From Caenispirillum bisanense (GTDB lineage: Bacteria; Pseudomonadota; Alphaproteobacteria; Rhodospirillales; UBA2165): a stretch of 64,000 nucleotides of DNA. Location of the stretch: assembly GCA_945877815.1 (NCBI GenBank), contig CAMDWJ010000012.1, forward strand, positions 43,855 through 107,854, written 5' to 3'. Position numbers and translations under genes: made by a program. Shown one piece after another: positions 21,034-29,352 of the stretch. The stretch's first letter is position 1; the number at the start of each line of letters is the position of its first letter. The notes beneath the pieces are model-generated. The model was not told the DNA's origin. It saw nothing but the letters and a program-made list of their open reading frames with translations, and searched no databases.

Positions 21034-21951
21034 TCAGCCCTTCTTTTTGGCAGCGCTCACGCGCACGAAATCGAGCACGTCGTCGGCCAGCATCGGATCG
21101 CCCGTGCCGAACGACAGCGTCTGCGAGAAGTGGTTATGGTCGAGCAGGTATTTGACGCGCGGCATGCGCTGTCCCTTGCCGGCCAATTCGTTGACCAGGG
21201 CGGCCATACCGCTTTGGAAGTTGAACGGCTCGTTCTCGGCGGTCGAGATGAAGATGTCGAAATCGCCCCACACGACGTTGCCGGGCGTGCCGCGTTCGGC
21301 ATGCTTGGAGGCATCCTCACCATAATAGGCGATGGCATTCGGCGCCTTGCTGTTGATGCTATAGCCGCCGGAAGTGAGGATGATTCCGGCCACGCCTGCG
21401 CGCGGAGCGGCGGGCAGGTCCTTGTGCAGCGCGAATTGCGCGACATGCGTGGCACCCGCCGAATGGCCCATGACGAAAATCTTGTCCGGATCGCCGCCGT
21501 ATTTGGCGATGTTCTTGTGCACCCAGGAAACGGCCGCGCCCACGTCTTCCGCGCCGGCCGGCCATTTGTGGGCAGGGGCAAGGCGGTAGGTCGCATTCAC
21601 GCCGATCATTCCGTTGCGCGCGAAGAAGTCTAATACGTTGCCATAGACGAATTCGCCGACGTCGTTCTTGTTGCCGGCGATCAGGCCGCCGCCGTGGAAG
21701 AACACTACAACCGGCGCATTGGTCGGTTTTTTGTCGGGAATATGTACGTCGAGCAAATGGCGTGCATCGGGACCGTAGGCGATGTCCTTCTCAATGGAAA
21801 AGCCGGTGCGTGGCAGTGTTTTCAGGGTCGGCACATAGAGTGCCCGGGTATTCTTGAGAATTTCGTCGTTGAGATTGTTCATCTCGCGCAATTTCGGCGC
21901 GATGTCCGCAGGCACGCCGCGCGGGCCTGCGCTTCTGGAGATCTGGTCCAT
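21034..21951 (-). CDS. Alpha/beta hydrolase, copy 3
   Basis: This 305-residue enzyme leads the hydrolase-ligase operon. It has a normal HGGG motif (FFHGGGLIAGNK), the nucleophile Ser in MGHSAGATH and a probable catalytic His in DHNHFSQ. A strong ribosome site (GAGGAGGAG) stands ahead of the ATG. Alignment with copies 1 and 2 is clear over the whole length (YGNV..FFARNGMIGVNATYRLAP), so the three arose by duplication. Confidence 0.86.
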   Translation of the reverse strand: MDQISRSAGPRGVPADIAPKLREMNNLNDEILKNTRALYVPTLKTLPRTGFSIEKDIAYGPDARHLLDVHIPDKKPTNAPVVVFFHGGGLIAGNKNDVGEFVYGNVLDFFARNGMIGVNATYRLAPAHKWPAGAEDVGAAVSWVHKNIAKYGGDPDKIFVMGHSAGATHVAQFALHKDLPAAPRAGVAGIILTSGGYSINSKAPNAIAYYGEDASKHAERGTPGNVVWGDFDIFISTAENEPFNFQSGMAALVNELAGKGQRMPRVKYLLDHNHFSQTLSFGTGDPMLADDVLDFVRVSAAKKKG

Positions 21952-22088
21952 GGTGGCTCCTCCTCTGGGGGCTGGGCTGCTTTTTTGGCAGGTTTTTGAA
22001 TTGATCGGGACTCTAAAGACATACCATTGCCTCCGTCAACGTTTTGCGCGCGGCGGTCGGGTGGCACAATGCGAGTTAAAAACGGGCC

Positions 22089-22607
22089 CTAGGAGGCGGC
22101 TGCCGGGGGGCCCGCGTTGCCGCCCTTGCGGCGGTCTTCCCTGACAGCGGACGAGCGCCGGCGCCGATCGGGGCCGAAATAGCCGCCGGCAATGTCGATA
22201 TAGGGGCGGGGATTGTCGATGATTGTCTTCATCTTGGTATAGAGGGTACGGGCCGAAAAGGGCTTCACCACGAATTCGTTGACACCAGCGTCGCGTGACT
22301 GCTGCACGCGCCATATTTCGGAATAGGAGGTTGTCATGATGACGGGAAGGAATCGGAAGTTGCCCGTCTTGTCGCCGCGCATACGTTTGACGAAGGCAAT
22401 ACCGTCAAGCTCTGGCATGACCCAGTCGACGACGACGAGATCGGGCGCAAAGGCTTTCAGTGCCGAAAAGCCGTCAATGGCATTTTCGGCTTCCGCAATC
22501 TGAAGTATATGCATCGACCGCAAAGCTGCCGTTATAAGGCGGCGGCTGAACGTATTGTCGTCGATGGCCAGCACGCGAATCGCGCTGAGGTCGAGTCCTG
22601 CCACCAA
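22089..22607 (-). CDS. Single-domain response regulator (CheY-like)
   Basis: This 172-residue receiver protein has no output domain. The acidic pair is in AIDDNTFSRR, the phospho-acceptor Asp in LVVVDWVMPELDG, and the switch Thr and Lys in MTTSY and VKPFSARTL. A basic Arg-rich tail (GPDRRRRSS, then EDRRKGG) is common in alphaproteobacterial stand-alone regulators. The start codon is TTG at 22607 or GTG at 22604, with no ATG available. No histidine kinase is adjacent. Confidence 0.88.
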   Translation of the reverse strand: MVAGLDLSAIRVLAIDDNTFSRRLITAALRSMHILQIAEAENAIDGFSALKAFAPDLVVVDWVMPELDGIAFVKRMRGDKTGNFRFLPVIMTTSYSEIWRVQQSRDAGVNEFVVKPFSARTLYTKMKTIIDNPRPYIDIAGGYFGPDRRRRSSAVREDRRKGGNAGPPAAAS

Positions 22608-22804
22608 GAGCCCATTTATAATTTAGCCTACCATTTTAGCAGGCCCTTCGATAACAGACACATTAATAGGTTCGCGCGACCCAGCGCCACACGCTTTTCG
22701 CAATGATGGTTTCGTTATTCCGACATGGAAACGCCCCCGAACCGGTCGGGGGCGCTGTCGAAATGGACGACGGCCGGATCGAGGGATCCGGCTGGATATG
22801 CGGA

Positions 22805-22963
22805 CTAGCGATCCCGCTTCAGGAAGTTCGAGCGGTAGGTCGCGGTCGAATTGCCGGCCGTCGAACCGGCGCCGGTTGCCCGCTTTGCCGTCTTTGTGTT
22901 CGACGGCTTTGCGGCTTTCTTCGCGGGTTTTTTCGTTGCCTTCTTCGTTGCCTTTTTGGCCAT
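22805..22963 (-). CDS. Small Lys/Ala-rich basic protein (histone H1-like)
   Basis: This 52-residue protein begins MAKKATKKATKKPAKKAAKP and ends YRSNFLKRDR. A clear AAGGA ribosome site precedes the ATG at 22963, and the stop is TAG. Repeats of KKAT and KKPA resemble the C-terminal tails of histone H1 and of bacterial HU/Hc1-type nucleoid proteins. It is probably a DNA- or RNA-binding protein, but no domain supports a specific job. It sits between the response regulator and the amidohydrolase on the same strand. The Phe-rich plus-strand reading frame across it is its antisense shadow. Confidence 0.7.
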   Translation of the reverse strand: MAKKATKKATKKPAKKAAKPSNTKTAKRATGAGSTAGNSTATYRSNFLKRDR

Positions 22964-22990
22964 CGTTTTATCCTTTTTCAGTCGTAACGG

Positions 22991-23971
22991 TTATTTCATG
23001 TCGAGCTTGAAGAGTTTGATTGCGTTGGTGCGTCCGATCTTTTCTTTGTCGGCTGCGGCGATCTCCAGACCGTCGAACCACTCGGCGGCGTCCTTGTTGC
23101 TCTCGAACGGGTAGTCTGCCGAAAACAAGACGTTGTCGATGCCGACCATGGAGAGCGCGCACTGGAACGACGGCGTACAGAAGTTGCCGCTCGTCGTGAT
23201 CCAGAAGTTCTTGATGAACGTCTCGCCCAGATAGTCCCCGCCGGTATAGCCGCGTGGGCTGAAGCGCATGCGCGCGTCGATACGCCACAAGAAGAACGGA
23301 ATCCCTTCCCCCATGTGGCCGATAACGACCTTGAGGTTCGGGTATTCCCTGAACACGCCCGAACCGCACAGACGCAGCGAATGAACGGCCGTGTCGGCGG
23401 CGAAACCCCACGGCGAACTCATCAGCCACGGATGGCCTTCGTATTCCGGCGCCTTGCTCAGCAGGGGCGAGCGGGGATGGATGTAGAACGGCACATCCAA
23501 TTCCGAGACCTTCTTCCAGAACGGCCGGTATTCCGGCAGATCGTAGTAGATCGCGGTATCGGCCTTGTCCTTCTGGGTGAAGCTGTTCACCAGCGCGCCG
23601 ACATAGCCGAATTCCTTTACACAGCGTTCCAGCTCTTCGGCCGCCGCCTTCGGATCCTGCATCGGGAGTGCCGCGAAGCCGGAGAAGCGCTTGCGGTTCT
23701 TGCCGATCAGCTTTGCCATCGTGTCGTTGGCGCGCTTGGCGAGGTCGATCGCCTCGTTTGTGCTGACGACCGCCTGGACGGCGGGTGAATTGAGCGACAC
23801 GATCTGATGGTCGATGCCGTTCTTTTCCATCTCGGAGACGCGTTCGTCGCCGAGTTCGAGGATTTGACGTTCGAACCGTTTCCAATCGGCTGAGCCGCCG
23901 ACAAAGCCGCGCGAATCTTCCAGAGTCTCTGGAAGGCTCCAATGTTCTTCGAGTGCGATCTTGCCCTTCAT
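22991..23971 (-). CDS. Gamma-resorcylate-decarboxylase-like amidohydrolase
   Basis: This 326-residue amidohydrolase-2 protein closely resembles 2,6-dihydroxybenzoate (gamma-resorcylate) decarboxylase, from the N-terminus (KIALEEHWSLPETL) through ALPMQDPKAAAEELERC to IYYDLPEYRPFWKK. Metal ligands line up as E8, H10, H165 and D286, with the catalytic-region His in VIGHMGEG. These enzymes decarboxylate hydroxybenzoates without a cofactor. The precise acid is not certain, as related proteins act on other hydroxybenzoates or on carboxymuconate semialdehydes. It follows the RraA-type genes on the same strand. Confidence 0.85.
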   Translation of the reverse strand: MKGKIALEEHWSLPETLEDSRGFVGGSADWKRFERQILELGDERVSEMEKNGIDHQIVSLNSPAVQAVVSTNEAIDLAKRANDTMAKLIGKNRKRFSGFAALPMQDPKAAAEELERCVKEFGYVGALVNSFTQKDKADTAIYYDLPEYRPFWKKVSELDVPFYIHPRSPLLSKAPEYEGHPWLMSSPWGFAADTAVHSLRLCGSGVFREYPNLKVVIGHMGEGIPFFLWRIDARMRFSPRGYTGGDYLGETFIKNFWITTSGNFCTPSFQCALSMVGIDNVLFSADYPFESNKDAAEWFDGLEIAAADKEKIGRTNAIKLFKLDMK

Positions 23972-23981
23972 TGGAGTGTCC

Positions 23982-24632
23982 TTATTTCATCGGCCAGTCG
24001 TAGACGGCCATGGTGGTTTCGCCCTTGCGTAGGCGATCCATGACCGCGGCTTCCTTGCTGTCGCGCTCTTGCGACTTCTTCATGACTTCGTCGAAACGCG
24101 CGAGGGGGACGACGCATACACCGTCAGCATCGCCTCGCACGAGATCGCCCGGCTCAATGCGGATGTCGCCGATGCCGATGGGATGGCCGAGTGTGCCTTG
24201 GCCATTGAAGTCCTTGCCGGTCCCGCGCATGCAAAAGCCGCGTGCGAAGACGGGGAAGCCGACCTTGGGCAAGATGCTGGCATCGCGTACACACCCGTCA
24301 ATGACCATTCCGCCCAATTTCTGCGCAACCGCCGCTGTCGACATGATCTCGCCCCAGTAGCCGGCCTCGAAATGGCCGTTCACCGAAATGACAAGGACGT
24401 CGCCGGGCTTCGCCAGGGCGATGCCGCGATGGAGCCACAGATTGTCGCCTGGGGGGCCCATAACGGGAAAGGCGGGGCCGCAGACTTCGAAGCTCGGATG
24501 AGCCTGCTTGATACCGGACGGAAGGGCGCCGATCTTGCCGCCCGCTTCGTGCATGGTGGCGGTGGAGATCGCCGCTGCCGTCTTCAGTTGCGCCGCCGAG
24601 GGGCGCGCGAAATCGACGTTTGCTTCAGCCAT
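23982..24632 (-). CDS. RraA/HMG-aldolase-like protein A
   Basis: This 216-residue protein belongs to the RraA-fold family, which includes 4-hydroxy-4-methyl-2-oxoglutarate (HMG) aldolase and oxaloacetate decarboxylase as well as the RNase E inhibitor RraA. The Arg-Asp motif for substrate and metal binding is kept (VIDGCVRDA), as is GHPIGIGDIRIEPGDLVRGDADGV. I start at ATG 24632, since upstream sequence is out of frame in the preceding gene. It forms part of three tandem paralogues. With the decarboxylase next door, a catabolic aldolase is likelier than RraA proper. Confidence 0.82.
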   Translation of the reverse strand: MAEANVDFARPSAAQLKTAAAISTATMHEAGGKIGALPSGIKQAHPSFEVCGPAFPVMGPPGDNLWLHRGIALAKPGDVLVISVNGHFEAGYWGEIMSTAAVAQKLGGMVIDGCVRDASILPKVGFPVFARGFCMRGTGKDFNGQGTLGHPIGIGDIRIEPGDLVRGDADGVCVVPLARFDEVMKKSQERDSKEAAVMDRLRKGETTMAVYDWPMK

Positions 24633-24633
24633 G

Positions 24634-25290
24634 TTATTTCGTCCGCGTTTGGAGAGAGTGGTATTTGAACTTGGTGCGCGCCTCGAGCAAGGCCATGCCG
24701 CCCTCGACCGCCTTGCGAATGGCATTTTCGGCCAGTTCGATCTCGCGGCTGATCTTGAGGACGTCTTGCTCGTATTTCTGCGGAATGCAGAGCACGCCGT
24801 CGGAATCGCCGAACAGTATGTCGCCCGGGCAAACCAGCGCATCGCCGATATTGACCGGCACGTTGGTCTTGTCGAGTTGCACGCGGTCCTTGCCGGTACG
24901 CATGGACCAGCCGCGCGTGAACATCGGGTAGTTGAGGCCAAGTGCCAAATGTGCGTCGCGGCAATTACCGTCGATGACGGTGCCGGCTACGCCCATACGG
25001 TTGGCGATTGCGGTAAGAATGTCGCCCCAGACGGTCGCGTTTTGGCGACCTTGATTGTCGAGCACGACGACCTGGCCCGGCTTCACATCGTCGATGTAGT
25101 CGCCGACCGAACCCGCCGGCGTCTCGGCCGGGATCATGCGGATCGTGAAGGCGCGGCCGCACAGCCGCATGGTGCGAGGATCGAGCGGCTTGATGCCGAG
25201 GCATTGGCCCGGGATGCCCAGGCGGTCCAGCGCGTCCGAAACGGTTGCGGTCGACATGGTCAGGAATTCTTCGATGATCGCTTCAGCCAT
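24634..25290 (-). CDS. RraA/HMG-aldolase-like protein B
   Basis: This 218-residue paralogue retains the TVIDGNCRDAH motif and the glycine loop GDILFGDSDGV. I start at ATG 25290 (MAEAIIEEFLTM). One base separates its stop from the start of paralogue A, so the two are translationally linked and may form a hetero-oligomer. Its N-terminal region (STATVSDALDRLGIPGQCLG) is the family's typical first helix. Confidence 0.82.
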   Translation of the reverse strand: MAEAIIEEFLTMSTATVSDALDRLGIPGQCLGIKPLDPRTMRLCGRAFTIRMIPAETPAGSVGDYIDDVKPGQVVVLDNQGRQNATVWGDILTAIANRMGVAGTVIDGNCRDAHLALGLNYPMFTRGWSMRTGKDRVQLDKTNVPVNIGDALVCPGDILFGDSDGVLCIPQKYEQDVLKISREIELAENAIRKAVEGGMALLEARTKFKYHSLQTRTK

Positions 25291-25310
25291 TGGTCTACTT
25301 GTCCCTTTCT

Positions 25311-25406
25311 CGTCATGCCCTGGCTTGTCCAGGGCATCCATCTTTAAGGTAGATTCCCCCGCGTTCTTGGCACGCATGGAATGCGTGACTGGGCCGGGGG
25401 ATGACG
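25311..25406. repeat. Dispersed palindromic repeat, GCATCC family
   Basis: The segment between paralogues B and C begins CGTCATGCCCTGGCTTGTCC and ends CCGGGGGATGACG. The first 26 bases form a hairpin (TGCCCTGG with CCAGGGCA). The outer ends CGTCAT and ATGACG are inverted. It resembles the copy at 54351-54437. It interrupts what looks like one operon of RraA-type genes. Confidence 0.7.
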
Positions 25407-25420
25407 CCCTTATCGGAGCG

Positions 25421-26077
25421 TCATTTCTTCAGCAGCATCTGCTCGTAATCGCCGCCCATGACGGCGGAAACCGGCTTGCCCTGGAGTACGGCGGCCGCCA
25501 TGGCGCGTTCGCGCGCCTGGATGTCTTCGGCTTTGTCCAGGACTTCGCTCGCTTTGTCGGCCGGAACGAACACGACGCCCGAACCGTCCGCTATCACCAG
25601 ATCGCCCGGCTTCACGGTGACGCCGCCGACATCGATCGGCGTGTTCCACTCGTGTTCGGCGATCCGACCGCGCGCGGTCGAAGCGATCGAGGATCGCGCA
25701 TAGACCGGATAGTTGTTTTCTTCGCTTTCGTCCGCGTCGCGCGCCGGACCGTCGACGATGGTGCCTGACAGTTTCTTGTACGCTGCGGCGGTCGACAGAA
25801 TGCCGCCCCAGCCGGCCGCGTCGGGCCGATGATGGTTTTCGATGACGATTACATCGCCTTCTTGCGCCGCGTCCACTGCGGCGGTGCACAGATGACGCTT
25901 GGAAGGCGCAGAATCGGCCGGTCCGAGCTTCACGGTCTGAATGCGGCCCGCGATGCGGCGCTTCACCGTGGTCGAATAAAGCCCGTAAACCGTTCCTTTG
26001 ATGCCTAGAGCGTCCAGCGAATCCGAAACGGCGCAGCTGTCGAGCTTGCGCAGCCGTGCGGCGAAATCTTCAGCCAT
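25421..26077 (-). CDS. RraA/HMG-aldolase-like protein C
   Basis: This 218-residue third paralogue keeps the motif TIVDGPARDAD. The end of the protein (GDLVIADGSGVVFVPADKA) matches the family, but the middle is more divergent (ESEENNYPVYARSS). The ATG is at 26077. It is the first of the three in the direction of transcription, separated from B by a palindromic repeat. Confidence 0.8.
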   Translation of the reverse strand: MAEDFAARLRKLDSCAVSDSLDALGIKGTVYGLYSTTVKRRIAGRIQTVKLGPADSAPSKRHLCTAAVDAAQEGDVIVIENHHRPDAAGWGGILSTAAAYKKLSGTIVDGPARDADESEENNYPVYARSSIASTARGRIAEHEWNTPIDVGGVTVKPGDLVIADGSGVVFVPADKASEVLDKAEDIQARERAMAAAVLQGKPVSAVMGGDYEQMLLKK

Positions 26078-26345
26078 TTAGTGTCTCACTCCTATATTTC
26101 CGCAATTGCGTCGTGAATACTCGTTCGTCGGCGCGAGAAGAGGCGCACGGTTCGGCGTATGGCTACGGGCATCGATGACGGTCGACATACGACTGCGGCG
26201 GCTCCCTGGCGTCGAGGAGAGGTTTTTTGGAGGACCCGCGCGGATGCGCCGATCTCGGCCATTTCCCTACCAGACGACGGGAATGATGGCAAACCGCCGC
26301 CATTGCCTGTTTAGTGTCGGGAATTCGTTTCAGGGAGCCGTATTT

Positions 26346-27578
26346 ATGCAGTCGCTACTCCACATTCTCCGCCGTATCGATGCCGGCGATATCACCCCGG
26401 CCTGGGCGCTGGCCGAAACCCAGGAGGCGATCGCGCAGAAGGAGACCGAGATCGGCGCTTTCGTCAGGCTCGCCAATTCGCCCCGCGCGGCTGAGGCGGG
26501 GCCCTTGCGGGGGATCGCGGTGGGCGTGAAGGACATCATCGATACGGCCGATTTTCCGACCGAGATGGGTTCGTCCATCTATGCCGGCTGGCAGCCACTT
26601 GGAGATGCGGCCATCGTGTCGGCCTTGAAGCACGCCGGGGCTACCGTGATTGGCAAGACCACGACGACTGCATTCGCCGCCTCCGATCCGACGACGACGC
26701 GCAATCCTTACAATCGCGCCCATACCCCGGGGGGATCTTCGGCGGGTTCGGCGGCGGCGGTCGGTGGGGGCATGCTGCCGCTGGCGCTCGGCACCCAAAC
26801 GGCGGGCTCGGTGATCCGTCCGGCCTCGTTCTGCGGTGCCGTCGCGATCAAGCCGTCCTTTCGCCTGATCCCGACCGTCGGGGTGAAATGTTTTTCCTGG
26901 ACGCTCGATACGCTCGGCCTGTTCGCGGGCAGTGTGCCCGATCTTGCCTATGCCTTGTCCGCTCTGACCGAACGGCCCGATTTGGCGCTCGGCGATACCT
27001 CGTGGGTTCCGCGCATCGGGGTCGTGGTACAATATTTCGCGGGCGAACCCGAAGCCGAGGCAACCAAGGCTCTCGATCATGCCGTTCGGGCGGCGGAAAC
27101 GGCGGGGGCGACGGTCAGCACGATTGGACTGTCCGAACTGTTCGCCGCGGCGTGGCGCGCGCAGCTTACGATTCAGAATTTCGAGGCCCGGAATGCTTTC
27201 GCCTGGGAATATGCCGAGCGTTACGACGATATCGCTCCGGGTATCCGGCGAACGCTCGATGCCGCGCAAAAGATCGATCCGGCGGCTTACGACGACGCCC
27301 GCCGCGCCGCTCACCGCGCGCGGCGCGTTATGGGCGATCTTTTCGCCGATATCGATGTGTTGTTGACGTTTTCGGCTCCGGGCCCGGCACCGGAAGGTTT
27401 GGAGAGCACGGGCGATGCGCGCTTCAATCGCCTGTGGACCCTGATGGGCATGCCCTGCGTGAATGTGCCGGGCTATGTCGCCGCGAATGGATTGCCGGTC
27501 GGCGTGCAGATTGTCGCCCCCTTCGGCGCCGATGCGCGTGCGTTGGCGGCGGCTGCGTTTCTGGAACGGGCGCTCTAA
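26346..27578 (+). CDS. Amidase (amidase-signature family)
   Basis: This 410-residue hydrolase of the amidase-signature superfamily has a Ser-Ser-Lys triad. K62 is in GVKDIIDT, S131/S132 in PGGSSAGS and S155 in TQTAGSVIRP. I use the ATG at 26346, which has an AGGGAG ribosome site. The 80 in-frame residues upstream are low-complexity and unlike the family. It is divergent from the RraA-type genes, with a 268-base gap in which no other gene is seen. The substrate is unknown. It does not look like GatA, which is longer and sits with gatB and gatC. Confidence 0.87.
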   Translation: MQSLLHILRRIDAGDITPAWALAETQEAIAQKETEIGAFVRLANSPRAAEAGPLRGIAVGVKDIIDTADFPTEMGSSIYAGWQPLGDAAIVSALKHAGATVIGKTTTTAFAASDPTTTRNPYNRAHTPGGSSAGSAAAVGGGMLPLALGTQTAGSVIRPASFCGAVAIKPSFRLIPTVGVKCFSWTLDTLGLFAGSVPDLAYALSALTERPDLALGDTSWVPRIGVVVQYFAGEPEAEATKALDHAVRAAETAGATVSTIGLSELFAAAWRAQLTIQNFEARNAFAWEYAERYDDIAPGIRRTLDAAQKIDPAAYDDARRAAHRARRVMGDLFADIDVLLTFSAPGPAPEGLESTGDARFNRLWTLMGMPCVNVPGYVAANGLPVGVQIVAPFGADARALAAAAFLERAL

Positions 27579-27588
27579 GGCCGTCGGC

Positions 27589-28380
27589 TCAATCGAGGAG
27601 TTGAGCGCCGGTCATTGCCAGCATGTAAAGGGCGACCGCCAGGATGACGCCTGCGAAGATATAACTCAGCGTCTGTTTCTTGGCGGCAAGGCGTAGCGCC
27701 GCCTTCATGCCCACGAAACCTCCGAGGGCGCCGCCGGCGATGAATTCCATGGCGATTTTCCAATCGACGAAGCTGGCCAATGCATAATTGGCGGCCGTCG
27801 TGAGTCCGAACGTCCCGACGGAGAAAAGCGACGATCCGATCGCGTTGAGGATCGTCATGCCGCTGCCGAGCATGATGCCGGGAACGATCAGGAACCCGCC
27901 GCCGATGCCGAAGAACCCGGACAGGAGGCCGGCGAGAAGGCCGAGTCCAGCCAAGCGAACAGCGATGCGCGGCGTTAGGTGCACATCGGGATCGCCGTGC
28001 CCGCCACGGGTGCGCAGCATCGTGATTGCGACACCGATCATCACAATGGCAAATAGAAATAATAGCTTCTCGCCATCCATAAGCTTGCCGAACGAGGAGC
28101 CGATGGCGGCACCGGCCATGCCAGTCAGGCCGAAGGTGATCGCGCACGGCCATTTGACCGTGCCCGCGCGCCAATGGCTCGCAAGATTGATGAAGGCGTT
28201 TGCGGCAACGGCGAGTGCGCTGGTTCCGATCGCGATGTGGGCATCGCGGATACCGACCACGTAAATCAGCAGCGGCACGGCTAGGATCGAACCGCCGCCG
28301 CCGATCAGCCCGAGCGAGAAGCCGACGAGGCTTCCGGCCAGAGCGGTTATGAGATCGGGTATCCAGGCCACTGCGGTCAT
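27589..28380 (-). CDS. TauE/SafE-family sulfite/sulfonate exporter
   Basis: This 263-residue membrane protein has about eight hydrophobic helices. GGGGSILAVPLLIYVVGI at the start and GIGGGFLIVPGIMLGSGM in the second half are the two family repeats. These proteins export sulfite, sulfoacetate or related anions. It lies directly downstream of the rhodanese and ArsR genes on the same strand, so it probably removes the sulfite formed by persulfide oxidation. Confidence 0.88.
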   Translation of the reverse strand: MTAVAWIPDLITALAGSLVGFSLGLIGGGGSILAVPLLIYVVGIRDAHIAIGTSALAVAANAFINLASHWRAGTVKWPCAITFGLTGMAGAAIGSSFGKLMDGEKLLFLFAIVMIGVAITMLRTRGGHGDPDVHLTPRIAVRLAGLGLLAGLLSGFFGIGGGFLIVPGIMLGSGMTILNAIGSSLFSVGTFGLTTAANYALASFVDWKIAMEFIAGGALGGFVGMKAALRLAAKKQTLSYIFAGVILAVALYMLAMTGAQLLD

Positions 28381-28390
28381 CGCGCGCCGT

Positions 28391-28927
28391 TCAACCTGCG
28401 GCGTACGCGGCGGGGCGGTTCCACGGCATGACCTTTAACAGGTTTGCCATGCCGCAGGTTCCGGTCGCGCCCGCGAACATAAGGCCCGCGCCGACGAAGG
28501 CGCTGAGGGCGAAAAGCCATGGTGTGACCGTGAATCCCAGAATGACGCCGAGCACCACCAGCGATCCGGCGGCGAGTTGAACCTGACGCTGCAATTCGAG
28601 CGGCGCGGAGGGTTCGCGATGGATCTGCAAACCGGCGGCTTTCCATCCATCGATCCCGCCCTCGAGCACATAGGCCTCGGGGAATCCCTTCGCGAGGATG
28701 CGGCTCGCATTGGCGGCGGTCCGATTGCCGCTTTTGCAATGGAAGACCGCAGCCTTGCCGTGCTCGCGATCGAGGTCATGGGCATCGAACCCCGAGAGCG
28801 GCACGAGGTGGGCTCCGATAATGTGTTCGCGTGCATATTCGTCGGCTTCGCGGATATCGATGAGGATCGCGGTCCCGGCATCGAGCCGTTCCTTCACGGC
28901 GATCGGTGCGATTTTCTTGAGACTCAT
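28391..28927 (-). CDS. Rhodanese-DUF2892 membrane fusion
   Basis: This 178-residue protein has an N-terminal rhodanese domain with the active Cys64 in HCKSGNRT. Two C-terminal membrane segments (about residues 115-155, ending CGMANLLKVMPWNR) are of the DUF2892 type. It moves sulfane sulfur at the membrane. I use ATG 28927 (MSLKKIAPI), which overlaps the ArsR stop by 4 bases. It belongs to the reactive-sulfur operon with TauE. Confidence 0.87.
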   Translation of the reverse strand: MSLKKIAPIAVKERLDAGTAILIDIREADEYAREHIIGAHLVPLSGFDAHDLDREHGKAAVFHCKSGNRTAANASRILAKGFPEAYVLEGGIDGWKAAGLQIHREPSAPLELQRQVQLAAGSLVVLGVILGFTVTPWLFALSAFVGAGLMFAGATGTCGMANLLKVMPWNRPAAYAAG

Positions 28928-29265
28928 TTCTTGCTGCCCCGTTTGGTTTTGGCCGGCCGGCAAAAGATTTCGGCCAGGGTATTGATGACGGCGACGGCGG
29001 CCGGGCTGGCCAGCCGGTAATAGATCATTTGCGACTCGCGCCGGGTGGCGACGATCTCCTGCGCGCGCAACCGTGTCAGATGTTGCGACAGCGCCGCCTG
29101 CTGGAGACCGACCAGGCGGGCCAACTCGCCCGACGAGCGTTCGCCGTCTGCCAATGAACATAGGATCATCAGCCGGCGCGGATTGGCTAAGGCCTCCAGG
29201 AAGCGCGCGGCCTCGCCGGCTTTGGCTTCCAACAGTTTCGGATCCGCGATGTCTATGGCATCCAT
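28924..29265 (-). CDS. ArsR-family regulator, BigR/SqrR-like
   Basis: This 113-residue winged-helix repressor has a helix-turn-helix in GELARLVGLQQAALSQHLTRL. Two cysteines, C36 (MILCSL) and C102 (IFCRP), match the pair that senses persulfides in BigR and SqrR, with the second near the C-terminus. The metal-binding motif of ArsR/SmtB sensors is missing. It should repress its own operon and the divergent MBL gene through the two tandem boxes at 29277-29307. Confidence in the sulfur role is high because all neighbours act on sulfur. Confidence 0.85.
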   Translation of the reverse strand: MDAIDIADPKLLEAKAGEAARFLEALANPRRLMILCSLADGERSSGELARLVGLQQAALSQHLTRLRAQEIVATRRESQMIYYRLASPAAVAVINTLAEIFCRPAKTKRGSKK

Positions 29266-29276
29266 TTTTTTATTCC

Positions 29277-29307
29277 TTAAGCTTTAACTTAATAAGCTGT
29301 AGCTTAA
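29277..29307. promoter_or_regulatory. Tandem operator boxes for the ArsR-like regulator
   Basis: Two adjacent 16-base boxes, TTAAGCTTTAACTTAA (29277-29292) and ATAAGCTGTAGCTTAA (29292-29307), match at 13 of 16 positions and are near-palindromic. The second contains a perfect inverted repeat TAAGCT-GT-AGCTTA. They fall between the divergent starts at 29265 and 29353. The second box covers the expected -35 region of the MBL promoter, whose -10 is TATAAT at 29322-29327. AT-rich sequence contrasts sharply with the GC-rich surroundings. Binding by the BigR-like protein is inferred. Confidence 0.75.
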
Positions 29308-29352
29308 ATATCATAGCAGGTTATAATTTCAAGTGGTCTCTCGGAGAAAATC

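Noticed and set aside
22851..23114. Phe-rich hydrophobic plus-strand frame
   Set aside because: Exactly antisense to Lys-rich codons (AAG/AAA read as CTT/TTT) of the small basic protein.
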